From assembly GCF_001522545.3 (NCBI RefSeq), contig NC_031776.1, forward strand, positions 33,246,709-33,310,708: a DNA stretch of 64,000 nucleotides. Direction: 5' to 3'. This document shows, piece after piece, positions 52,501 to 64,000 of this stretch. The translations under genes were made by a program, and so were the position numbers. The notes beneath the pieces are model-generated. The model saw only the letters and a program-made list of their open reading frames with translations, had not been told where the DNA came from and searched no databases. Positions within the stretch are counted from its first letter, which is position 1. Each line of letters opens with the position of its first letter. Source of the DNA: Parus major. Its lineage: Eukaryota; Chordata; Aves; Passeriformes; Paridae.

Positions 52501-55500
52501 TTGCTAAGGTCAATTTTCAGAGACAAAGTATTGTGAACCGTGTTGGCTTTTCTTTAAGCACTGGTAAGCACACTTTACTTCAGGGTGACGTGGCAACCAC
52601 TGTTCTCATTTCTCTTACTTTGATAAAATAATGAAAAAAAAAATTATCAAGGAAACTTTATTAAGCAGTTATTTCTATTTGTCTTCTTCTAGTTTGCGGT
52701 ACTGCAAAGCATTTTCACTCTGAGTGTGGAATTTCAAACCTCACTTCTCTTTCCCTAAAGGAAACAAAATGCTGTCAAGGCATCAGTATTGAGGGCAATA
52801 TCATGGTTTCCTATTGTGCTGCACTCAGACTTCATTAAACAGCCTCTCCTAGGCTTAACTTGTAACTTTGGGACAATACAGAAACCTGCCTGATCTGTCC
52901 CACTACTCATTATTAGATTTGGAGATATGACATGCTCGAAAAGAGATTCTCCTTCTTTCATTCTCTTTTCCCTATATTGAAATGGCTTGCTGAAAGATGG
53001 GATCTGCTGGACTCAGGCCAAAAGCACTTTGAGGCCATATATTTATAATGGTTTTGTTATGAAGAATGGCATCTGGCTAATGGACCCGTGCAACTGCTAG
53101 AAAAATATTGATATACATTCAAATCACAGGTCATATACGAGGGAATAAAGCCGTGAAGAATCCTGCAGAGGTTAGTTTGTTGTGTTTAGACATTTTCTTG
53201 CCATTTGTCTGTTTATTCTGTTTGCTGTTTTAAAGTCTGTTTGGTAACAGAGCAGATATGTACTGTATTTTTCTGAGCTCTTTTCTGTTCCCTGTTTTGG
53301 TACAAAATAAACTTCTTACAGCTCTGTCATCCAATTCAGGCTTTCGTTGAAATGTTTTAAACCTTTTCATTGAATTCACATCTTCTGCCAAGGATGCTTC
53401 TGTGAAGTATATTTTTCACATTTTTTCCACCATGGCTCTTGGCAAAGATTGGGTCATTTGTGTCAACTTGTAAACAGTCTTTTGGCTTATGATTCTTTTC
53501 TATTATTATTATAGATTAAAGTGGGTTTGGTAGCACAGCACTGTATTGTTGAAAAATAATTAGAATGTCCCAGTTTCAGGAGCACAGAAATTCTCATGTT
53601 AAGCTGGAGCGATGCTCAAAGTAGGATTTTGACAATAACCCATACCAGATGCTTCAGAGAAAAACCCTATACAGCACAACAATGTAATAGCAAAATGGGA
53701 AGTTACTCGTTATACCTATTGGCTGGCAGCTTGAATGCCTTCAAGCATAATACAGAAAATGTTTGAATTCTTATTCTAGCGGCACTTGTTCTTATATATA
53801 TTTGAAAACACGTATTAATCTTTATCCTGCCTCTGCATTACAGTATGCCAGCTTTTCCTGAGGGGCTCTTAGTGCTTTCCCAAGTTAGAAACAATTCTGA
53901 AATACTAAGTAGGCACAAATCTCCTTTGATTATTCAAAAGATTCTTCTCTGTCATTAGGAACTATTACCTGCTTTTGGCTTCTTCACAGAGGGGCTATAG
54001 TACATCCTACTAATGGTTTTTTTGTTGTTTTCTTTTTTTGAAAAGTGTCCTACAACGCAGGTTTGGTGTTGTTAGTGATGAAACTTTAAAACTATATTCT
54101 AAATTTCCAATGTGCACCATGCATCTGTTTGTAAAATCACCTTGTTTACGCACATGAAAGTGCTGTTCATCATTAGTACGTAACAAGTGCCACATAACTC
54201 ATTGCACCTGCCAATAAAAGTTGTAACCTGAAGGAACTAATTCAAAATCCCACTGCTTTATCTGCTTTATTAGGGCATGTACTCTGCCTGGGCACATAAC
54301 TAAAGCCCCTTTGTCTGATACAAATGTCCCCAAACACAGATCTTTTTCCTTCAACTGCATTTGTTCCATTTTCCTGATAGATTGCTTTCTCTTCTTTCTA
54401 ATTTTTTTGTGAGTGGTACTCAATAGAAAACCAGAAGGAGAATGTTTGGAAAATATTTCAGCAAGTTGTTTTCTGTGCTTATGACTAGAACATTTGCTGA
54501 AGAGCCAGACACACTGATAGATCTCATGTCAAGTATATATATTCCATAAAGTAATATGAAAGGAAAACAAAAATATGCAAGGGCTGACAAAAGCAATGTA
54601 ATAAGTGCAATGTAGGAAAAAAGTTTGCTGGGCATTTGGAGGCTTACTCAAATTGTAGTTGTACTGGGTAGTAAGAAACATCATAATTCTGGAAGCAATG
54701 GGAAGAAATATGACCAGGTAGTAAGCAATGTGTACTAAGAACATTCTGAGACCAGTGAGAAAATGGAGGCTCCCCAGGAGAATCCATCAGGTGTAACATA
54801 AACTGATTATTTGAACATGTGTTGGCCTGGAGTAGATGCAGAAGAGAAGAGTCTATAATGATGTGGCAATGGGACAATCTGAGTTGTGGAGTTTATTGAC
54901 AACACCTGCAGCTCTCCAGGTGAGAGAACAGTCACCCTGAGCTCACAGTGTGCACTTACCTCATGGACTTGTGAGACACAGCAAGACCCAGAAACAGCAA
55001 ACTTTCCTTGCCAGTGCCTTCCGAGAACCACTTGGAACATGACTGAAATAGAGGCTTCTACCAATTATTTTAAAATCCAGCAGGAGGGAAGCTGGAATAT
55101 GCAGGGAGCAGGAAAATATGTCTTCTGAAGGTATGCAAAGCAGAGAGTTTTGAGGGTGGTCTGGTTGTCAATTCATCCACTCACCGGATGTAGAGCAAAC
55201 AAAAATGGCTATTTGTTATCAGTTTTAGTGCACAGACTGTCTGACCTATGCAGAATAAATGTATTTGCTCTCTTTGACTTCTGACATATGGATTTTCTGG
55301 AATTACAGAGCCCCTGGAGAGGTTTTTTCAGGATGCCTTTCTTCCTGCGTGCCCAGGGGGTCCAGGAGCCCCATGGAAAATTCTGAGCTGCAAGGACTTG
55401 TACTCCCCTTGTAGCTCAAGCTGCAGTTAGTGCTGTCCTGACTGTGGGGGGAACAGAATAAAACACAGAAATCTAAAACAAACTCATTGATTTTTAAGAG

Positions 55501-56233
55501 ATCTCCTGTGAAGGACATCATCTGAAGGGCTGTGTTGAGAGTCCAGAAAATACAACAAAAGCATGAAAAGAGTCCTGCTCCTTCCTACTCTCCAGATAAA
55601 TTTGGTACATACAGAATTGGTTGCACACAAACTTAAAAAGGTCAGAGATATAAAGAGGAATCCTCAAGGATGAAGAAAACAATAATTTTAGGCACAAGTG
55701 TCTCTTCTGTCACTTGGGAGGTCAGTGACTTTAGAAAATGAATCTTCATTGAGTTACACAGCTTTTGTCCCCAGCAGAAATTTGTGTCAAATGCAATCAA
55801 CAAATGTTGAAAAGGAATTTGTATCAGTCAACAAGGAGCTCAAAGAAGAGCATAATCCTAGCAGAGAAAAGAGGTTCAGGAGAATGAGAACATTGGTGCA
55901 TTGTATGTGGAGTGCACAACTCCTCTGTAAGTAACTATTGGAATACTAAAAATTGTCAAGTTTTAGAAACTTGGAGTCAGTTCAGGTTGTTATTAAATGT
56001 GTGGCATGTGAATTTTCAGAGGGAATTACAGCATAATGTCTGAGTTTGGATTTGAAATGTCATTCATATGGAGATATTCTTGCCTTCAAAACTCTATGAA
56101 TTTGTCTAACTCATCTAAAATGTGACATCTTCTTGTTCCTGTTCAGATTATGGAAACATGTGAAAATAAAGGAATAAAGATAGCAGTGCTTTTTTTTTTT
56201 CTATATACAGCTTTTGTGAGAAAACAAACTATA

Positions 56234-56246
56234 AATAATAATAATA
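56234..56246. repeat. Short (AAT)n tract
   Basis: About four AAT trinucleotides followed by an A-run. Confidence 0.75.
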
Positions 56247-59200
56247 AAAAAAATCCCTCAGCAGTGGTATAAATCTAGGTTTGCTGTGAAACTTAGGCTA
56301 AAAATTCATTGGTGGGCTTGAAACGATAACTGCAAGACTTCTAAATGGGAAGGACTGTGGTTATACAATTTCCAGCAACTTTCTGATTCATAATCCTTTC
56401 TTTTTGATTCTGTTTCTTTTTTTCAAAGCCTTAAGCACACAAAAAATCTATTGGTAGTTTAATTTTGTAATTGTCATGTCCCCTGACTAATTAAGCATGC
56501 AATATAAATGAGTACAACACAAAAGTAAATGTGTGGGAGGCTGATGAGATCATAGTTCTACTGCAGTTAGTTTGTTTAATTCTCAGCAAGTCTGAAGTTT
56601 GTGGAGCTGTCAAATAATTCTTTTATCAGGTCAAGGAGAAAAAATAAATAGTTGGAATTCATACAGAAGAAACAGTATATACGAAGTCTATTGCTGAAAC
56701 TTCTTCCTCTTATGCTTCTGTTATCCACTATTTATAATATCCAAGTGACATTAAAGCTGGATGGCTATTTGGGAATTGGATGCTCATTTTCTAAAGAATA
56801 AATGGATATGTGAACTTGCTGTGGTCTCCAGTCTGTCCCCAGAGAGGAAGGAAACAAAGTTACTCTTATGGATGCTCAGCAGTAGCACATTCAACCTCTC
56901 TGATATCCCTACAGAACAGGCACTGGTGGTCCAGGATAAGGGATGGAGTCCCCTAGGCTGAGCAGGATGGGAGGGAAGGAGAGGAAGAGAAGGAAGCACT
57001 GGTGCCATGTTTCAGTGCTCAGGTGAAGTTCTGCTGTGTCGTTTATTTGTGTGGCACCGGATGTAAACCTCGACTGTAAACTCAGCCAAATCAATGGAAT
57101 GATTGTAGAGAAAGGTGTTACCCAATGGGACTAATGACTGGCAGAATTTTGCCCTTAGAATTCAATTAATGTTATTTACCAGATTGCTGTTTTCAGCATC
57201 TTTCTTATGAACTAATTTCCAGAAGCAATAGCAATTACATATCTGTCAAAAAGTGTGATTTTCAGAGCAGTAAAGAGCAGCAGTCCATGTGCACTCCTTT
57301 GCACATCTGTAGGAATTGATTCCATGATTATCATGGGGAAGATGGGATCTCACCAACTGCCCTGCCATGACTAGAGGTGTGTAATGCTCACCTGTACTCT
57401 CAGGAATAATTAATAAAATCTTGATAATTTGTGACCTACCTTGTAAAATTACTTTTCCTTGCCTCCACTGAATAACCACTACCTTTGCTCCAGAGGTCTC
57501 TCCCAGCTGATTAAACTGGTTTCTAAGGAAGAATGTCCTGTCCATTTGGTCTCATCTGATTGGTACAACACATGAGCATAAAACTCATTTCAGTAAGCTG
57601 TGACCATAGAATCTGGGGGAAATCTCTTAAAATGAGTATCTGTTTAAAGAAGTGATTAAACACTGAAATTATTCAATGGAAATTCCATATGCCAAATGGT
57701 GAGATATAATAGATATCTGATCTGTTAAAAGGAAAAACCTTTTAAACTGATCGATCTTCTGTGCAACAATTTATGTCAGTGCCTTTTAAGATGATCCCAT
57801 CTTAAATGGGTGCCTGACAAAGAAATATGTCTGATACAACTGCTAAATGAATAGATTTGCAATATACTAAGGCAATACATTTAAGAGGTCTCTCATGCAT
57901 TTTGAGAGGAGGTTAAAAATCCTGGCAGCTCTTAAAAAGCAGGTTCTTAAGTGGTATATTTTTTGTGCCATAATATTATGGCTCAATAACATAGGAGCAT
58001 TACAGCAAATGTGAGTTTTCTCATTCTTCTTCTCAAGACTTGGTTTTCCAATGAACTAGGCAAAAAATATTAGGTTGAAAGAAAAAAAAAGACATTTTAA
58101 AAGTGGACAGACTCTCTACAGCCGTTTTACAAAGCCTGGAAGCAGTACCTTGTTCCCATTCCTTCATCCAGCCCATCGTGGTCTTGTCCAAATTATCTGG
58201 ACCCTGGCTGGCCTCCAGGACTGACTGATGAAGGTTTTGTTTGCATGATTTTTTTGGCATTCCATCATCTCTACATGTAAGGAAGTATTAAAAAATATCC
58301 AAGCTTACCACTTTTTTGTCCTTAAGATAAAAAGGAGGTGGTATCATCACCAATTTAACAGGGGCATTTTAGTCAATAGCACAGTGTAAAGTTTTGTCTC
58401 TGAAATGTATTACACTGATGCATCCTGCCATGCCTATCCTGTATTAGTTATTATGCAGAGCAGTGTAAGATGGGAAAACAACTACAATTTTTCATCCTAA
58501 TGGCTGCAGACAGTGACTGGTAAAAGGTGGGGAGCCTTGCATTACTTACTCTTCCATATTCAAGTACGTATGCTACATTATATGTAGTATTCATCCAGGA
58601 AACATTTGTCCTGAAGAAGAGGGAAGAAAAGCATTTTGGGAATTTGCTTCCTTGTCTGCTTCCAGAAATAAGCACTAAAGTATGACCCCTTGTTGGGAGA
58701 AATGTTGGGCTCACAGAGACAGGAATATTTACCTAGAGATGAATCCTATCGAGGGTCTATGCTTTTCTCCTATAAAACATGAGTCAAGTCATGGCTATAA
58801 CTCAAAGTATATCTCTATACTTAATGAAAAACCACATGCTGCTCACCAGTACATCTCCATCTGAGTCTGGGTGTACCATCTTTTTTAAAATCAGAGAACA
58901 GTTGAGATTTAATGTTCACCAGTAAATTTCCACTCTGCTCCCTTTAGGAGAGTGCTTCCGATTCGCAGACGTCTTTATAAGCCTATAACTCTTTATTTTT
59001 AGTGTCACTATATTGCCTATGAGACCTCATCATAGGGGTGGGCAGCTATCTAAATAAGGTGAACATGCAGGACATAAAGATGATTTTCTAATCTCAAAGT
59101 AAGACAGGCAAGAATGTAGAAATAAATAAAAAAGAATGGTGAATACGAGAAAGCAATGAGGTAATATTGATTAACACAGTGTGTAGTACATCTCAGCTTG

Positions 59201-60750
59201 GCCATAGCCAATGAAAAACAGTCACTTCATGAAAAGAGAGGTTTGAGGGACATTCTGGAGGAGGAGTAGTTATTTTTTTCTCATGTTTATGGGAAGCTCC
59301 TGCAAAGAGGGAGTGAAAGTATGGGAGAAAGCATCAAAGTGCCAACTTGAAAAATGAATCCTTTAAAAATGGACTTCAGCGGTATGATCTGGTCGGAGGT
59401 GGGGATACGACATGGCTTTGGAGGAGGAAACAAGAAGTTTATGTTTGACACAGTAGAGAAAACAGGAGGAGTAAGATGAGCAAGAGAAGGGATTAAGAAC
59501 TGTATTCTGCTCCAGACAGGCATGTACTCATAAAGCCAGAGAGGAGAGAGCTGCACAACCTGAAATTCATTATGAGACAAAGTTGAGTTAATTTCTAGCT
59601 GTTTTGATATTTATAAAACCTATGCATACTAGACATGCTGGGTGTAAAATATCTGCAAGATTTTACCAGAAGAGCTAGAAACCGATTAACTGATGGTGTC
59701 ACCCACAGTGCTCCCAGAAAAGAAATGTTCACTCTAATCTTCACCCTAGTGAAGAGTGAATTCAGGTTAGGTCATCTGAGGCCAGAAAGTGTTATGAGTT
59801 AATAGAAAATTAAGGATGGAACATAATGTGTGGGTAATGTGGTTAATGCCAAAGGAAATCATCAGCAGCCAAAAGGAGAAGAGCCTGTTTTTCCCCAGGT
59901 ACACCCTAATGAATGGAAGTTGCATTTGTCAGCTGCTGAGTGGGTTAGCACATAAAGTGATGTTTAAAAACAGAGTTTTTGCTGTTTATCACCTTGTTTG
60001 TTGCAAGATCTCTGCAGAGTTTACTGCTTTGCCCGAGCTCATCCCTATGTCATGGGAAGAGGCACCGAGAGTCAGGGGGGTAAACCTGAGGGACAGGGAC
60101 TCATCGCTGTCCCCTGACCAGCTGTGGTCCCCAGGAGCCTGGAGGTGACCTTGGCCCAGCATCGCTGCCCTCAGACCTCATCCTCAGCACTGTCATGTCT
60201 TGGCCAGGAATAGCAATGCAGATGGTTTCATTTAAATCCATGGATAGGACAGATGATGCAGCACTTTGAAGTGCTAGGAACACCTTGCCAAGGTTACGAG
60301 GACTTACAGGCTGAGGGACAAGTGCAGAGATATTCCACATAGCATGGCTCATGCATGAAATTCAGATAACCTGATGGACACAGCTGGGAATGTGCAGAGG
60401 ACACTGCTCAGGAGCAAATTAATAGAGAGGTTAAAGATGGCTTCTCTGATTATTAAATATATTGCCAATGTGCTAGAAAGAGGCATTATATAAATTGACA
60501 TAGAAGATGGTGCTGAAGAGTGAAATAAAATTAAAAACAATAAAATTTCTCACTTTGTATTTACAAAATTATATAGGAGGCCACCTATTTCTTCACTTTG
60601 AAAAACTCAGCTTAATCCACAAATGTCAGTGCCTTGTAGTGAGGTTCTGGGAGCGAGAGGAAGCAATGTATATTCCTAGTGGTTTAACCTTGATATTTGT
60701 CTTGAAAAGAAAATTAAATATGTTGCAAACTCAGGAGTATCTGTTTTACC

Positions 60751-60820
60751 TGGAATACAATGGCTTGGGTTGGAAGGGACCTAGAATATCACCCAGTTCC
60801 AACCCCCAACTCCAAGTGGA
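60751..60820 (-). mobile_element. CR1 LINE scrap (3' terminus only), minus strand
   Basis: The plus strand reads 'caatggcttgggttggaagg', 'gacctagaatatcaccc', 'agttccaacccccaa', which is the reverse complement of the last 60-70 bases of a CR1 3' end. The 188-codon frame at 60507-61073 runs through it antisense and is therefore not a gene. Confidence 0.85.
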
Positions 60821-63800
60821 GAGGGAGGGCATCTTTGGTCTGAAATTTTTGTCTTATATTTTATTTTTCAAATACTGCATTACAATTAGACAGATGGAAT
60901 GTGGGAACAAAACAGTGCCTGGATTCTCTCTTTTACCTTCCACATTTTTTACAAAACCCAAGTTCTATTGTAGGTGTGTATTTCCACTATATACAGGTTT
61001 TTCCATCGATACAAGTATGTCTGGTCCCATGTTTAACATATTGTTACACATGCAGGTTCACTATGCAAGTTAATAAGTGTATTCCTGCCAATAAAAATTG
61101 ATACAAAATCCACATTTATTTCTGTGTGGGTATTTCCACCTTACCCTCACATGGAGATGTTATTTTGGTGTGTCTCTGGACTCTCTATCCCCAACACCAC
61201 AACACTCCACCACTGGAACCCATCTTCTGCCTCTACCTTTGGAAGCCATAATAAAGAGATATGTTTAAAAAATATGGGAAGGGGATGGTTCCAAGAATTT
61301 GGTTTGGAAATTTTAGCAGAGGCCAGGCTCCTGAGCAGCCTGTGGGCACATATGTGTGTGGGTAGGTGTGCTCAGGTATGAGCAGGCACTGGGGTGCCAC
61401 AGGAGGGAGGACAGGACATCCCCCTGCCTCTGTACCCCCGTTGTGCCGTGGATCACTGCTCAGAGCTGCTTCAGCAGGAGCTCTCAGGCTCTGTCTCTCT
61501 TCACAAGAATCAGACTCAAAAGCCTACATATGAATATTTAAACAAAAGGCATTAGCAAACCTGCCTGACAAATGTAATAAGAATGTCTTTTTGAAGAAAA
61601 TATGCTACCAAAATGACAGATAGCCACATTTTTTACCTCTTCCATTCTAAGTGCTCTTAGTGTTAATTTGTGAATTAAAGTTCCTAATGAAAATAGTACT
61701 TTATGCAGTAACAGTGGTATTATATTTTCTTAATCTATTTTACAGAAGCCCTTTTGTTGTTCAGGCTGTTCTCATTTAAAAGCTAAGGCTTGTTTTGTAT
61801 TTCACTGCTTGTCGCCAGCTTGCTGACAAAACTAAAGGCTATGGATTTGTTAGACCCTACTTTATAATATATTCTGTTTATCATAATTTCTTTTTCATTA
61901 TGGTAGTGTTATTTTCACTGCTGTACTGAAGGTGCTGTCAAAATTTCCATTATAAATACTGTTTCTGAGGGTTTGTGAGTCTAAGAGTTTTGTATTAAAA
62001 TCCTTTCTGGCTGAAATTTGGCATGCAAGTCTCGGCAAAGAACTGTTTTCTTTACCTTCAGTTTAAATTGACTTAGTCATCTTTTTAAAAGAAATTTGCA
62101 TGTAAGTATCAGGAGCCACACATAGAGTACAGTCTCATATATTTAAATAACAGCAAGATAAACATATATTTACTGAAAATGTTTCTGAATTTCAATAGGT
62201 ATCAGTCTACAACTACTAAACGATGGGGAAGGAAAAAGCCGTGATGAAATAGACCTATTCCATAAATACACGTTGACAATTTCATGACTCGTAGGTTACT
62301 GCAGCAGATTTATAAGGTAATGAGTAAAGATGCTGTGTTCAGTGTTTGACAGAGATGCAAAACAAAAGTGTAGAACTTGTAAAGGTGGAATAGATATATC
62401 ATCCCCCCAGCACAAGGCAGGTGTTTTTGTTTGATGGGATCCTATTGAGACAAGCAAGAACAATCTTTCAGTGACCTCTTATTTCATGAGACATTCAAGA
62501 TGCTTAGTAAGAGTTTCTCTACATTTTAATTTATAGAACTTAATTTGTCCTGTCACTCCTCTGCTTTCACTGACTTCTCAGGGATGATACACCTGTCTGA
62601 TGCTTCTCTGTGCTGTAATACTTTGCTACAGGTTCTTTTTGTAGTTTAGTTTATCTAGTCACCTCAAAAATCTTATGGTTACTGCTTTTCTTCCTGTAAA
62701 CTTCAATAATCTTACAGTGGCAGAAAAACTAATCAGTGCTTAAAAATGATAGAAGAAATATTTTTTAATTAAATATATGCAAACTATAAAAAAAAAGTGT
62801 GGGACATGCATCAGACAGTGCTCAAAGAATAACAATTCAATAAAAATGAGAAAACACAGATGTTTCTCATGCTTTCATTTATGGCAGTGTGCAGTTTTCT
62901 TAAAACAAAATAAGGACTGAAAAGCGGTATTTTTTTTCCCTGGTTTAATTTATGCCTCCCCTGCCCCACACTGAGGCCCAAAATGTGGCCCTGAAGACAC
63001 TGCCTGCAGAGTAAAGCTCTGCATTCTTTCAGTCTCGGATCCTAAACATGTCTAGAGAGGATCCATCCAGAGCTGTGTTGTGCTAAAACCTGAGAAAAGA
63101 CTGTAGAAAGGATTCCTAAGCACAAGTTTGCAGTCTTTATTTCAAAGTAGATCAATAGTTGAAATTGCATGGAATACTGGTTTATGTGTTTGTACTGTGT
63201 ATTTGGTAGCACTCACTGCTCCATGAGCGTGGCACAGTGCTGGGTGGGGCACTGTGTGCTTCCTCTGAGGAACACCCTGCAGAAGCTGTGCTCCCCATTG
63301 CCTCCCAGGGACCTCCAGATATCTTCAGACACATCTTTCTGAAGCTTTGACAGTTTGAGGTTCTTGTTTTCTTTTTTCTTTCTTTTCCTTTAATAATGAT
63401 CATAACATCTGTAACTGCCTTTGGAGACTAAGAAATTTCCATGGCTCGGAGCATATGTAATATCTTGTCTGATTAATATCAGCAGATATCTCTGTGCATG
63501 TGTGTGAGTCCAATTTTTTTTTTTTTAAATATGATTCATTAAATAAAAAACCCCCAGTAATTATAAAGTATGTAAGAGATATTATATTTGTTAACAGAAG
63601 AAGAAGGAAATATCGTATCAATACCTGTGAGGGCTGAGACTCATCCCCTCATACCCATCCCCTCGTATTCCTGTAGCCCCAGAGATGCCAGCAGGTAGAG
63701 GGGTACAGCCCTAAGGAATCCAACAGCACCCAGCAGGGTGAAGGATGCTGTTTTTTGCTTGTCTGCTCACTGAAACACCCAGAAATTATGACAAGACACC

Positions 63801-64000
63801 AGAGTCCTTTTCAATATTTCCTGCTGAAATAACTGCAGGGGCTCCCAGGTCCTTCAGTCAAGTGGCATTTATTTCACTGGGTATGAAGAAGAGTAACTAA
63901 AATAATCCTTCAAGCAAAAAAAAAGCAAAACAGGAAAAGTGCAAAACTGCCCATTTGCTGAATATTTATTTAGTGGAAAACAGTTCTGTATAATAACCCA
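60821..64000. other. Unique non-coding sequence, no gene seen
   Basis: No gene, RNA gene or further transposable element was recognised. A poly(T) tract lies at 63514-63526 and a 14-bp near-duplicate ('catcccctc' at 63642 and 63656) near the right end. A stretch around 61740-62100 has conserved-element-like texture. Confidence 0.6.
63514..63526. repeat. Poly(T) tract
   Basis: Thirteen Ts with no recognisable adjoining retroelement. Confidence 0.85.

Larger units (their letters stand above)
46485..60750. other. Unique non-coding sequence, no gene seen
   Basis: No exon, RNA gene or transposable element could be supported. It holds the CRE-like sites near 47 kb, palindromes at 48.3 and 49.5 kb, and stretches of conserved-element-like texture near 51.1, 53.1 and 58.95 kb. 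The longest open frame of the window (51222-51803 plus, 193 codons from TTG) lies here but has no recognisable domain. Confidence 0.6.

Noticed and set aside
54807..55128. Overlapping antiparallel frames of 85 and 80 codons with Cys-rich, secreted-protein-like appearance
   Set aside because: No domain, signal peptide or exon boundaries could be recognised, and open frames on both strands over the same bases suggest a compositional effect.
60507..61073. 188-codon plus-strand open frame
   Set aside because: It reads antisense through a CR1 3' end at 60751-60820 and has no recognisable domain elsewhere, so it is not a gene.
1..64000. tRNA, U6, 5S-derived SINE, mitochondrial insert, CRISPR array or endogenous retrovirus
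   Set aside because: Characteristic internal boxes, repeat-spacer arrays, paired LTRs and viral coding domains were looked for by eye and not found. A formal search could still reveal degraded copies.

Overview
The window looks like non-coding nuclear DNA from a bird. The main evidence is five partial CR1 LINE copies. Their 3' ends carry the avian-type signature: a short 'aacccaaaccattctatga' block followed by degenerate copies of an ATTCTATGA-like octamer. The rest of the sequence fits this: AT-rich background, few CpGs, scattered poly(A)/poly(T) tracts, and TA, GA, GATA and TTTG microsatellites. Species and chromosome cannot be told from the sequence; a neoavian bird such as a songbird is only a guess.

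No protein-coding gene, exon, tRNA, rRNA or other classical RNA gene could be recognised on either strand. Every open frame is short (the longest is 193 codons from a TTG), has no recognisable domain, and is about what chance gives in 64 kb. The window is best read as a gene desert or the inside of a very large intron. There is no operon, CRISPR array, prophage or bacterial-type feature.

Layout: positions 1-13.5 kb are unique AT-rich sequence, with a GC-richer block at 1.68-2.56 kb and a compound microsatellite at 10.1 kb. From 13.5 to 27 kb there are three plus-strand CR1 3' ends (13.6, 20.8 and 26.4 kb) and a striking 79-nt, almost perfectly paired hairpin at 17.3 kb. From 27 to 39 kb there is mostly unique sequence, with stretches (31.8, 33.5-34.1 and 37.9 kb) that resemble conserved non-coding elements in texture, and a putative G-quadruplex at 37.67 kb. 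A minus-strand CR1 of about 540 bp lies at 39.4-40.0 kb. From 40 to 64 kb there is mostly unique sequence, with a CRE-like pair of sites near 47.0 kb, clustered palindromes at 48.3 and 49.5 kb, and a small CR1 scrap at 60.75 kb.

The best leads are the 17.3 kb hairpin and the candidate regulatory stretches. No new multi-gene system is supported by this sequence.
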